In this document: positions 38,594 to 46,324 of the stretch, piece after piece
Layout of the letters: every line of letters starts with the position of its first letter
How positions within the stretch are numbered: position 1 is the first letter of the stretch
From: Actinacidiphila cocklensis
Lineage (GTDB): Bacteria > Actinomycetota > Actinomycetes > Streptomycetales > Streptomycetaceae
DNA length: 51,311 nt
NCBI RefSeq assembly: GCF_907177275.1
Contig: NZ_CAJSLV010000079.1
Location: 1-51,311, forward strand
Direction of reading: 5' to 3'
The notes under the pieces: generated by a model
What the model was told of the DNA's origin: nothing
Database searches by the model: none
Seen by the model: only the letters and a program-made list of their open reading frames with translations
Program-made: the position numbers and the translations under genes

Positions 38594-38817
38594 GCCGCGC
38601 CCAGCGGCGGGCGCTCGCCCTGCTGCCGGCCGGGGCACTGGCCGCGCTGCTGCTGACCGGCTGCGGCAGCCACGGCGGGGCCGCCGGCGGCCCGGGCGCC
38701 GCGGGCAGCACCTCGCCGGCGCCCGCGCCGTCGGAACTCGCCCACATGCAGAAGCTGGTGGACGACGCCGACTCGGCGGCATCGGCGGCCGACTCCGACG
38801 CCGCGGCCGACAACTGA
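38590..38817 (+). CDS. Small lipoprotein
   Basis: 75 residues with ATGA overlap to the secreted protein gene. Lipobox LLTGC with lipidated C25. The mature part is short, Gly/Ala/Pro-rich, and ends in an acidic Ser/Ala/Asp helix (LVDDADSAASAADSDAAADN). It lies on the outer face of the membrane. With the two-component system and the secreted protein it may form one signalling unit. Function unknown. Confidence 0.7.
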   Translation: MSRAQRRALALLPAGALAALLLTGCGSHGGAAGGPGAAGSTSPAPAPSELAHMQKLVDDADSAASAADSDAAADN

Positions 38818-38839
38818 CCGCGGCGGCACACCCCGCGGG

Positions 38840-40537
38840 CTATTTGGCGTCCGCGTAGCGCTCCACCGCGTGCGTCTCCAGCGGGAAGGGCACCGGCGTC
38901 GCGCCGAAGACCAGCCGGCGGGCCTCGTCGGCCGCCGCCGCGACCGCGGCCTCCACGGCGGGCGCGAGGTCCGCGGGGGTGTGCACCACCACCTCGTCGT
39001 GCTGGAAGAAGACCAGCCGCGGCGCCGGGCCGATCGCGGCCAGCTCCCGGCGCAGCGCCGCGAGCATCGCCAGCGCCCAGTCCGCGGCGCTCGCCTGGAC
39101 CACGAAATTCCGGGTGAAGCGCCCCCAGGACCGCGCCGCCCTGCGGTCGGGTGACGCCCCGTCCGCCGGGTCGGCGGCCTCGTCGAGGAAGCGGTCCGCC
39201 GACGGGGCCGGGGACGTACGCCCGAGCTGCGAGCGGACGATCCCGCCCGCCTCGCCGGTCCGGGCCGCGGCCTCCACCAGGGCGAGCGCCACCGGGAAGC
39301 GCCGCCGCATCACCGCGAGCAGCTGGCCCGCCTCGCCGCTGGTCTGCCCGTACATCGCGGCCAGCAGGGCGATCTTGGCCCGCGGCCGGTCGCCGGAGAA
39401 GGCGTCCCTGGCCACCGCCGTGTACAGGTCGCCGCCGGCCGCGGCCCGGGCCAGGCCCTGGTCGCCGGACATCGCGGCCAGCACCCGCGGCTCCAGCTGC
39501 CCGGCGTCCGCGACCACCAGCAGATGGCCCGGGTCGGCGACCACGGCAGCCCGCAGCGGCCGCGGAATCTGCAGCGCCCCGCCGCCCCGGGTCGCCCAGC
39601 GCCCCGAGACCACACCGCCCACCACGTACTCCGGCCGGAAGCGGCCGTCCCGCACCCAGGCCTCGCGCCACGCCCAGCCGTGCGCGGCATGGATACGCGA
39701 CAGCTCCTTGTAGCGCAGCACCAGCTCGGCCGCCGGATGCGCGACCTTGCGCAGCTCGTGCGAACGGGTCGAGGTCAGCGGCACACCGACCCGGGCGAAG
39801 GCAGGCAGCAGCTGGGCGGGGGAGTCGGGGTTGACCGGGCGGCCCAGCGCGTCCTGGATCTGCTGCGCCAGCTCGCCGAGCCTGGCCGGCCTGGCACCGC
39901 CCGCAGGTCGCGGGCCGAGCAGCGCGGTGAGCAGCTCGTCGTGCGCCCGCGCGCTCCACGGCAGGCCGTCCCTGCCCATCTCGACCGCCGCCAGCGCGCC
40001 CGCGGACTCCGCCGCGCACAGCAGCCGCATCCGCTCCGGCTGCTCGCTCGCTGCGATCCGCCGCTGCTGCGCGGCATGCACCTCGACCAGCGCCGTCAGC
40101 GGGTCGGCGCCCGGCGGCAGGTGGTGCCGGTCGGCGGCGAACAGCACCGGCTGGTCGTCGGCGCCGGTCTCCGGCGCGTCCGGCGGCTCGGGCAGCCCGT
40201 GCAGCCGCGCCCAGGCCGCCCCCAGCGAACGCGGCGTGCCGTGCCTGCCCTCCTGGCCGAGCAGCAGCGACTCGACCAGCTTCACGTCATGGCACCGCCC
40301 GACCCGGACCCCGCCCCGGTCGAGCAGCTCCTGGTAGATCCCCTCCGTCCCGCCCCACACCCAGCGCGGGCCGGACGCCGCCTCGACCTCCCGCACCGCC
40401 CGGGCGAGGTCGGCCGCCACCGCGGTCCCGCCGACCGTCCCGCCGTCCTCGCCGACCCCGCACAGCCGCCCGCCGCCGCCGACCGGATCGGCCACGACGG
40501 CCACCCGGCCGGCACTCGCGTCAACGGCTCCACCCAC
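38840..40537 (-). CDS. PolA-like bifunctional 3'-5' exonuclease/DNA polymerase
   Basis: 565 residues from GTG 40537. The C-terminal half is a family A polymerase: motif A DAGQLEPR (DYSQIELR in PolA, so the catalytic Asp and steric-gate Glu remain but Tyr and Ser are changed), motif B RAKIALLAAMYGQ (R-x-x-K...YG), and motif C QHDEVVV (HDE). The N-terminal part resembles an exonuclease domain with weak motifs. No 5'-3' nuclease domain. Actinomycetes carry this second PolA-like gene besides polA; it may act in repair. Separated from the thioredoxin gene by a hairpin. Confidence 0.85.
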   Translation of the reverse strand: MGGAVDASAGRVAVVADPVGGGGRLCGVGEDGGTVGGTAVAADLARAVREVEAASGPRWVWGGTEGIYQELLDRGGVRVGRCHDVKLVESLLLGQEGRHGTPRSLGAAWARLHGLPEPPDAPETGADDQPVLFAADRHHLPPGADPLTALVEVHAAQQRRIAASEQPERMRLLCAAESAGALAAVEMGRDGLPWSARAHDELLTALLGPRPAGGARPARLGELAQQIQDALGRPVNPDSPAQLLPAFARVGVPLTSTRSHELRKVAHPAAELVLRYKELSRIHAAHGWAWREAWVRDGRFRPEYVVGGVVSGRWATRGGGALQIPRPLRAAVVADPGHLLVVADAGQLEPRVLAAMSGDQGLARAAAGGDLYTAVARDAFSGDRPRAKIALLAAMYGQTSGEAGQLLAVMRRRFPVALALVEAAARTGEAGGIVRSQLGRTSPAPSADRFLDEAADPADGASPDRRAARSWGRFTRNFVVQASAADWALAMLAALRRELAAIGPAPRLVFFQHDEVVVHTPADLAPAVEAAVAAAADEARRLVFGATPVPFPLETHAVERYADAK

Positions 40538-40580
40538 TCCATGAGGGTAGGTCCGACCACTGACATCGCCGCACGCCGAA

Positions 40581-40612
40581 GAGCCCGGCGGCGCTTGGCG
40601 CCTGCCGGGCTC
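40581..40612 (-). terminator. Hairpin terminator after thioredoxin gene
   Basis: GAGCCCGGC (40581-40589) pairs with GCCGGGCTC (40604-40612), with an inner GCGC/GCGC pair. It lies 13 nt past the thioredoxin stop on the minus strand. Confidence 0.75.
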
Positions 40613-40625
40613 GTGGCGGAAGGGG

Positions 40626-40997
40626 TCAGCCCTGCTGCTCCTGGGCTTCCTTCACGGACTTGTGGACCTCGGCCATGTCCAGGGCGCGGGCCTGCGCGAT
40701 GACGTCCTCCAGCGCCGGCTCGGGCAGCGCGCCCGGCTGGGCGAAGACCGCCACCTTGTCCCTGACGATCATCAGCGTCGGGATCGACTGGATCTGGAAG
40801 GCCGCCGCAAGCTCGGGCTGCGCCTCCGTGTCGACCTTCGCGAAGACCAGGTCCTGGTGCTTGTCCGACGACTTGTCGTAGACCGGTGCGAAGGATCGAC
40901 ACGGGCCGCACCAGGCGGCCCAGAAGTCGATGAGGACGAAGTCGTTGGCGGACACGACCTCGTCGAAGTTCTCCTTGGTCAGCTCCACAGTGCTCAT
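40626..40997 (-). CDS. trxA: Thioredoxin
   Basis: 123 residues from ATG 40997. The fold is canonical: VLIDFWAAWCGPC with redox cysteines C30 and C33, the cis-Pro in SIPTLMIV, and the C-terminal helix. It reduces protein disulfides using thioredoxin reductase. The C-terminal tail (MAEVHKSVKEAQEQQG) is longer than in E. coli thioredoxin. A longer in-frame start to 41123 has no good ribosome-binding site and was not used. Confidence 0.94.
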   Translation of the reverse strand: MSTVELTKENFDEVVSANDFVLIDFWAAWCGPCRSFAPVYDKSSDKHQDLVFAKVDTEAQPELAAAFQIQSIPTLMIVRDKVAVFAQPGALPEPALEDVIAQARALDMAEVHKSVKEAQEQQG

Positions 40998-41116
40998 GCC
41001 CCCACAACGGGCCGCGGCGCCGGGAAATTCCGCCCGGCCCGGCGGTTCCTTCACTCGTCCGAGTGGTGCGGGCGGAGCTTCCATGGCGTGCGCCGCCGCA
41101 CACTCGTTGAGGGCGT

Positions 41117-41332
41117 ATGGCACCGATGCAGAGGGTCAGGAAAGCGCAAGCCGTCGACGAGGCGGCACGAGGTGGAACGGTTCTGCAGTACCAGCACCAC
41201 CACCGGGCGGACGCGCCGGTCTTCGCCGCACTCGCCGACCAGTGGCGTTCCGCCGGCCGGATGGTCCCCGGCCAGACCGACGCGGAGTGGTCCGACCTGG
41301 TCGCCCGCGTCCCCCACCTCTCCCGCACCTAG
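41117..41332 (+). CDS. Small conserved-type protein, unknown
   Basis: 71 residues from ATG 41117 (GAGGG five bases upstream; ATG 41126 also possible). Basic N-terminus, a His cluster (QYQHHHRADAPVF), then ADQWRSAGRMVPGQTDAEW. Similar short proteins with HH-RADAPVF-like cores are, from memory, found in other streptomycetes. No known domain. Divergent from thioredoxin. The evidence is codon bias and start context, so moderate. Confidence 0.55.
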   Translation: MAPMQRVRKAQAVDEAARGGTVLQYQHHHRADAPVFAALADQWRSAGRMVPGQTDAEWSDLVARVPHLSRT

Positions 41333-41395
41333 CTTCCCCCGAGTGGCCCTCGCCCCTGACAAACGCCCGCCCTCTTGCGCAGAGGTCGAGCCAGA

Positions 41396-41470
41396 AGGGG
41401 CGCGGGCAACTGCGCGACCGGCCCGCCGCCGGGGGAAGGCGACGCCGACCGCGAATGGCACCCACCCGAA
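41396..41470. repeat. Streptomycete interspersed repeat, copy B
   Basis: AGGGGCGCGGGCAACTGCGC at its start; same family and orientation as copy A at 26241. It lies in the 164-bp gap downstream of the HTH-citrate synthase gene. Confidence 0.65.
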
Positions 41471-41496
41471 AGCGCGGCCGGCAGGCCGGTACGCGC

Positions 41497-42840
41497 TCAC
41501 GCAGGGGCGCCACCCGGTCGCGGGAGCGGGAGGGGCTGAGGGGCCGGCGGCCCGTCGTACACCCCCGCGGGCCGCATGCGCAGCGCCTCCTCCCCGTACT
41601 CCTCCAGCGCGTGCGCCACCCACCCCGCGGTCCGCCCCACGGCGAAGATCGCCTCGCCCGCCTCCGCGGGCATCCCGGAGGCGACCGACAGGACGGCCAG
41701 CGCAAGGTCGACGTTCGCGTGCAGCGGCGTGTGCCGCGCCGCCGTGGCGACGGTGTCGCGTGCGGCCGCGAGCGCGCCGGCCGCCGCGGGGACCTCCGCG
41801 AGCTGCGCGAGCAGCAGCCGCGCCCGCGGGTCCTCGCCGCGGTAGAGGCGGTGCCCGAGCCCCGGCACGCGGTGCCCGGCCCGCAGGTGCGCGGCGACCA
41901 CCGGCCCCGCACCGCCCTGGTCCATGACGTCCCGGAGCATCCGGTGGGCCAGTGCGCTGGCCTGCCCGTGCAGCGGCCCGTCGAGCGCTCCGAGTCCGGC
42001 CGAAACGGCCGCGTAGGGGTGGGCGCGGCCGGAGGCGGCGACCCGTACCGCCAGCGTCGAGGTGGCCAGGTCGTGGTCGATGAGCAGCGCGAGCGCGGTG
42101 TCGAGCACCCGCAGCGACGCCGGGTCCGGCTCCCGCGCGGTCAGCCGCGACCACAGCCGCCGGGCCAGGGGCGCGTCACCGTCACCGCCCTGCCCTCCGC
42201 CGGCCGGCGGCAACGCGTCGACCAGCGTCGGGATCAGCCCGCGCGTGCACCCGAGCACCGCCTCCCGCGCGAGGTCGAAGCGCAGCGGATCGGCCGCGCC
42301 CGCCGCGATCACCGCGACCCGCATCCGGTCCATCGGCCCGCTGCCCTCCGGCAGCGAACCGGCCGCCGCCCGGGCCGCGGCCAGCGGCAGCGGGGGAGCG
42401 GTGAAGCGGACGCCCGGCCGCAGCTCCCCGGTCCACAGCCAGTCGGCGACCTCCTCGTAGGCGTACGCCTCCGCGAGGGCGACCGCGTCCACCCCGCGGA
42501 AGGCGTAGCTGTCGGCCACCGGGTCGATGAGCGTGATGCCGGTACGGATCCGGCCCCACCCGTCCCCCTCCCCGCCTGCTGGGGCAGCGGAGGCGGTGGC
42601 AGAGCCCGGGGCGGGAGCGCCGGAGCCGCCCGTCCCGGCCCGGCCCCTGGCCGCCAGCGCGGCCACCTCGGCCGGGTCGAAGGTGCTGCCCCGCCCGCCG
42701 GCGGCCCGCCGGCTGCCGAGCAGCCCCCGGCTGACGTACGCGTACAGCGTCTCCGGCTTGACGCCGAGCCGCGCCGCGGCCTCCCGCGTGCTGATGCGGG
42801 CGTCGCCGCCGCCCGCCGTCCCCTCCGTCATGGGCGCCAC
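41497..42840 (-). CDS. Citrate synthase with N-terminal HTH domain
   Basis: 447 residues from GTG 42840, chosen because GGGAGG lies 8 nt upstream. The first 55 residues are a MerR/excisionase-like helix-turn-helix (STREAAARLGVKPETLYAYV, SRGLLGS, STFDPAEV), and the rest is citrate synthase, with the catalytic His segments LDGPLHGQA and GLGHRLYRGEDPRA and the Asp in NVDLALAVL. It condenses acetyl-CoA with oxaloacetate (or propionyl-CoA analogues). A DNA-binding domain on a metabolic enzyme suggests a regulatory side role, perhaps at the palindrome in the divergent promoter region. Confidence 0.88.
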   Translation of the reverse strand: MAPMTEGTAGGGDARISTREAAARLGVKPETLYAYVSRGLLGSRRAAGGRGSTFDPAEVAALAARGRAGTGGSGAPAPGSATASAAPAGGEGDGWGRIRTGITLIDPVADSYAFRGVDAVALAEAYAYEEVADWLWTGELRPGVRFTAPPLPLAAARAAAGSLPEGSGPMDRMRVAVIAAGAADPLRFDLAREAVLGCTRGLIPTLVDALPPAGGGQGGDGDAPLARRLWSRLTAREPDPASLRVLDTALALLIDHDLATSTLAVRVAASGRAHPYAAVSAGLGALDGPLHGQASALAHRMLRDVMDQGGAGPVVAAHLRAGHRVPGLGHRLYRGEDPRARLLLAQLAEVPAAAGALAAARDTVATAARHTPLHANVDLALAVLSVASGMPAEAGEAIFAVGRTAGWVAHALEEYGEEALRMRPAGVYDGPPAPQPLPLPRPGGAPA

Positions 42841-42870
42841 CGTATCCACCTCCCGTCAACCCCCGCTCAC

Positions 42871-42905
42871 ATTGATCAGTCAACGTTGACAGCATGATAA
42901 TCAAT
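42871..42905. promoter_or_regulatory. Nested palindromes between divergent citrate synthase genes
   Basis: GTCAACGTTGAC (42879-42890) is a perfect 12-bp palindrome, framed by ATTGAT (42871-42876) and its complement ATCAAT (42900-42905). The pocket is unusually A/T-rich for this genome. TTGACA at 42886 and AGTCAA at 42913 (TTGACT on the minus strand) could be -35 elements of the two directions. Confidence 0.6.
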
Positions 42906-42941
42906 CATGGACAGTCAAGTGAAGAGCCAAGGAGGAATCCG

Positions 42942-44150
42942 ATGCCCACCACCCACCTGCCCGCGGCCACCCCGAACCCGGCCGCACCGCGGTCCGCCGA
43001 GCCGCAGGCGGCCCCGCTCCAGGTCCCGCGCGGCCTCAAGGGCGTGATCGTCACCGACACCGTGCTCGGCGACGTCCGCGGAGCCGAGGGCTTCTACCAC
43101 TACCGCCAGTTCGACGCGGTCGAGCTCGCGGCGGTCCGCAGCTTCGAGGACGTCTGGCACCTGATGGTCAACGGCACGCTGCCGACCGCGCAGGAGCGCG
43201 CGAGCTTCGCCCGGCAGATCGCGCCGCTGCGCCACCTGCCCGACGCCGTACGGGAGGCGCTGCCCGCGGTGGCCCGTGCCACCGCGGGGTCGGGGCCGCT
43301 GGCCGGGCTGCGTACGGCGCTGTCGCTGACCGGCGCCGCCGCCGGCTTCCGGCCGGTCTACGACCTCGACCCCGAACAGCGGCAGGCCGACGCGCTGGCC
43401 GCCTGCGCGGCCGTGCCGACGCTGCTCACCGCGCTGCACCGGCTCGGCCGCGGCCTTTCGCCGGTCGAGCCGCGCGACGACCTGCCGTACGCGGCGAACT
43501 ACCTGTACATGCTGACCGGCCAGGAGCCGGACCCCGCCAGGGCGCGGGCCGTCGAGCAGTACCTGATCTCGACCGTCGACCACGGCTTCAACGCCTCCAC
43601 CTTCACCGCCCGGGTCATCGCCTCGACCGGCGCGGACCTGGCGGCCTGCCTGGTCGGGGCGGTCGGCGCGCTGTCGGGTCCGCTGCACGGCGGCGCGCCG
43701 AGCCGCGCGCTCGACACGCTGGACGAGATCGGCACCCCTGACCGCATCGACGGCTGGCTGCGCGAGCACATCACGGCCGGCGAGCGGATCATGGGCTTCG
43801 GCCACCCCGTTTACCGCACGGAGGACCCGCGCTCCCGGCTGCTCAAGGGCATAGCGCGGGACATCGGCGGCGACCTGGTCGACTTCGCGGTCCAGGTCGA
43901 GGCGCGCGCGGAGGCGCTGCTCGCCGAGCTGAAGCCGGGCCGCGAGCTGCACATCAACGTGGAGTTCTACGCCGGGGTGGTGATGGAGTTGTGCGGGCTG
44001 CCGCGGGAGATGTTCACGCCGACCTTCGCCGCCGCCCGGGTCGTCGGCTGGAGTGCCAACATCCTGGAGCAGGCCGCCGACAGCAAGATCATCCGACCGT
44101 CCGCCCGCTATACGGGACCGCCGCCGCCCCAGCCGGTCCCGGCCGCCTGA
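42942..44150 (+). CDS. Citrate synthase (citrate/2-methylcitrate type)
   Basis: 402 residues from ATG 42942, with AAGGAGG 7 nt upstream. It shows GLKGVIVTDTVLGDVRGAEG, catalytic His in LSGPLHGGAPS, GFGHPVYRTEDPRS, and HINVEFYAGVV near the C-terminus. At the place of the usual catalytic Asp (NVDFYSG in most citrate synthases) there is E341. This may be a trait of this actinomycete subgroup. Divergent from an HTH-bearing paralogue 101 bp away; the pair probably has common control. Confidence 0.92.
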   Translation: MPTTHLPAATPNPAAPRSAEPQAAPLQVPRGLKGVIVTDTVLGDVRGAEGFYHYRQFDAVELAAVRSFEDVWHLMVNGTLPTAQERASFARQIAPLRHLPDAVREALPAVARATAGSGPLAGLRTALSLTGAAAGFRPVYDLDPEQRQADALAACAAVPTLLTALHRLGRGLSPVEPRDDLPYAANYLYMLTGQEPDPARARAVEQYLISTVDHGFNASTFTARVIASTGADLAACLVGAVGALSGPLHGGAPSRALDTLDEIGTPDRIDGWLREHITAGERIMGFGHPVYRTEDPRSRLLKGIARDIGGDLVDFAVQVEARAEALLAELKPGRELHINVEFYAGVVMELCGLPREMFTPTFAAARVVGWSANILEQAADSKIIRPSARYTGPPPPQPVPAA

Positions 44151-44175
44151 CCGAGGCCCGGGGCGGCCCCGGCGG

Positions 44176-44260
44176 CGCGGCAATGTACGGCAGGGCGTGG
44201 CAGGACGCGGGAATGTACCGAGGTGCGGGAAAGTGAGACAAGGCGTGGCACATTGCCGCG
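44176..44260. repeat. Long-range inverted repeat
   Basis: CGCGGCAATGT (44176-44186) and ACATTGCCGCG (44250-44260), an 11-bp perfect inverted repeat 63 bp apart, in the A/T-richer gap after the citrate synthase stop. The interior carries loosely repeated GGCGTGGCA and GCGGGAA(TG) words. Confidence 0.55.
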
Positions 44261-44271
44261 ACTAGCCACCA

Positions 44272-44287
44272 TACCGACCGGTCGGTA
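44272..44287. promoter_or_regulatory. TetR-type palindromic operator
   Basis: TACCGACCGGTCGGTA, a perfect 16-bp palindrome of the kind bound by TetR/AcrR regulators, 55 bp before the oxidoreductase start. No tetR gene is adjacent. Confidence 0.65.
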
Positions 44288-44341
44288 ATATGCGGCCGGT
44301 GCCGGGAACCCGGCATGAGGCACCACCCCGGAGGAGACGCC

Positions 44342-45295
44342 GTGCGCGCGATCCAGATCACCGAGTTCGGCGGACCCGAGGTCCTGCGGGAGGCCGAGGT
44401 GCCCGACCCGGTCGCGGGCCAGGGGCAGCTCCTGCTGGACGTCGACTCCGCCGGGGTGAACTACGCCGACACGCACACCGTGGAGAATTCCTACCTCGCC
44501 CGCGCCACCCTGCCCCTGGTGCCGGGCGCCGAGGTGGTGGGCCGCACCGCCGACGGCCGCCGGGTCGTCGCCCTCACCGACAACGGGGGATACGCCCAGA
44601 AGGCCGTCGTCCAGGAGCAGCTGGCCGTCGAGCTGCCCCACGAGGTCGCCGACGGCCAGGCACTCGCGCTGATCGTGCAGGGCCTCACCGCCTGGCACCT
44701 GCTGCGGACGTCGGCGCGGCTCGCGGCGGGGGAGAGCGTCGTGGTGCACGCGGCGGCCGGCGGCACCGGCTCGCTCGCCGTGCAGCTGGCCAAGGAGTTC
44801 GGCGCGGGCCGGGTGATCGCCACCGCCTCCACCCAGGACAAGCGCGACCTGGCGCTGGAGCTGGGCGCCGACGTCGCGGTGGACGCCGACCCCGAGGGGC
44901 TCACGGACCGCCTGACCGCGGCCAACGGCGGCCGCAAGGTCGACATCGTGCTGGAGATGACCGGCGGCCCGGTCTTCGATGCCTCGCTCGCCGCCCTGGC
45001 CCCCTTCGGCCGGCTGGTCGCCTACGGCATGGCGTCCAGGACCGCCCCCACCCCGGTACAGCCCGCCCAGCTCATGGGCCGCTCGCGGGCGGTCGTCGGC
45101 TTCTGGCTGATGCACTGCCTGGGCCGGCCGGGGATGTACCGCGAGCCGCTGGCGGAGCTGCTGGCGATGACGGCGGACGGGCGGCTGCGGCCGCAACTCG
45201 GCGGCGTCTACGGCCTGTCGCAGGCGGCCAGGGCGCACGCCGACCTGCGCGCCAGGCGCACGGTGGGCAAACTGGTGCTCGATGTGACCCGATAG
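44342..45295 (+). CDS. Zinc-type alcohol dehydrogenase family quinone oxidoreductase
   Basis: 317 residues from GTG 44342 (GGAGGAG upstream). The GroES-like N-terminal half begins RAIQITEFGGPEVL and includes DSAGVNYADTHTVENSY. The Rossmann half has HAAAGGTGSLAVQLAKEFGA. The zinc ligands of true alcohol dehydrogenases are absent, as in NADPH quinone oxidoreductases (QOR). It reduces quinones or enones with NADPH. It is probably induced through the TetR-type palindrome upstream. Substrate unknown. Confidence 0.9.
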   Translation: MRAIQITEFGGPEVLREAEVPDPVAGQGQLLLDVDSAGVNYADTHTVENSYLARATLPLVPGAEVVGRTADGRRVVALTDNGGYAQKAVVQEQLAVELPHEVADGQALALIVQGLTAWHLLRTSARLAAGESVVVHAAAGGTGSLAVQLAKEFGAGRVIATASTQDKRDLALELGADVAVDADPEGLTDRLTAANGGRKVDIVLEMTGGPVFDASLAALAPFGRLVAYGMASRTAPTPVQPAQLMGRSRAVVGFWLMHCLGRPGMYREPLAELLAMTADGRLRPQLGGVYGLSQAARAHADLRARRTVGKLVLDVTR

Positions 45296-45424
45296 GCGGA
45301 ACCGCAAGGGTCGTCACGGTCGTTGGATCGGTGCAACAGTTGGAGATGCACCCAGCATCATGACCAGTGGAACACGCAGGGCCGCCGCCCGCGACCCGCG
45401 CCCCAGCACAGCTCGGGAGGGGCC

Positions 45425-46324
45425 ATGCCACGCAACCGCTTCGCACAGGACCGGGGACTGACGACCCGCATGGTCGTCACGATGTTCCTGATCGGACTGC
45501 TGTACGTCGTCTTCGTCGGAGCACTGCTCGCCCTGCTGCGCGGTGCGTGGCCGATGATCCTGATCATCGCCGGGCTGCTCTTCGTCGTGCAGTTCTGGTT
45601 CAGCGACCGCATCGCCGCCTTCAGCATGGGCGCCCACGAGGTCACCCCGCAGGAGCAGCCGGAGCTGCACGGCGTCATCGACCGGATCTGCGCCCTGGCC
45701 GACCTGCCCAAACCGAAGGTCGCCGTCGCCCGCTCGGACGTGCCCAACGCGTTCGCGACCGGGCGCAACCAGAAGAACACGGTGGTGTGCGTCACCACCG
45801 GGCTGCTGCGCCGGCTGGAGCCCGAGGAGCTGGAAGGCGTCGTCGCCCACGAGCTGTCGCACGTCGCGCACAAGGACGTCGCCGTGATGACGATCGCCTC
45901 CTTCCTCGGCATCCTTGCCGGCGTCATCACCAGGATCGGCCTGTGGGGCGGCTTCCGGCGCAGCCGCGACCCGGGCACCGCGGCGCTTTTCATCCTCGTC
46001 CCGCTGGTCAGCGCGGTGGTCTACGCGATCAGCTTCCTGCTCACCCGGATGCTGTCGCGCTACCGCGAGCTGTCCGCCGACCGCAGCGCCGCCCTGCTGA
46101 CCGGCCGCCCCTCCGCGCTGGCCTCGGCGCTCACCAAGGTCAGCGGCGACCTTGCCGGGATCCCCACCAAGGACCTGCGCGCGGCCGAGCCGTTCAACGC
46201 GTTCTACTTCGCCCCCGCCCTCACCACCAGTGCCACCGTCTCCAAGGTGCTGGCCACCCACCCCAGCCTTGAGCAGCGGCTGGCCCAGCTGGCCGCGATC
46301 ACCGTCGAGCTGGACCGCCGCTGA
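45425..46324 (+). CDS. htpX: M48 family membrane metalloprotease HtpX
   Basis: 299 residues from ATG 45425 (GGGAGGGG upstream). Two N-terminal membrane helices, the zinc-binding HELSH (H142, E143, H146) in GVVAHELSHVAHKD, then two more helices and the third ligand region YRELSADRSAALLTG. HtpX degrades damaged membrane proteins. Its stop and the next start share a base, and the neighbour is PspAB, which links it to envelope stress. Confidence 0.92.
   Translation: MPRNRFAQDRGLTTRMVVTMFLIGLLYVVFVGALLALLRGAWPMILIIAGLLFVVQFWFSDRIAAFSMGAHEVTPQEQPELHGVIDRICALADLPKPKVAVARSDVPNAFATGRNQKNTVVCVTTGLLRRLEPEELEGVVAHELSHVAHKDVAVMTIASFLGILAGVITRIGLWGGFRRSRDPGTAALFILVPLVSAVVYAISFLLTRMLSRYRELSADRSAALLTGRPSALASALTKVSGDLAGIPTKDLRAAEPFNAFYFAPALTTSATVSKVLATHPSLEQRLAQLAAITVELDRR

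Noticed and set aside
40998..41123. N-terminal extension of thioredoxin
   Set aside because: The extra residues are unlike thioredoxin, and ATG 40997 gives the normal start.
1075..42000. GAGCGCTC palindromes inside genes (e.g. 1075, 5527, 5590, 11174, 18227, 22333, 41993)
   Set aside because: The codon pair GAG-CGC/CGC-TCC makes this 8-mer frequent in coding DNA; only intergenic, extended copies were kept.
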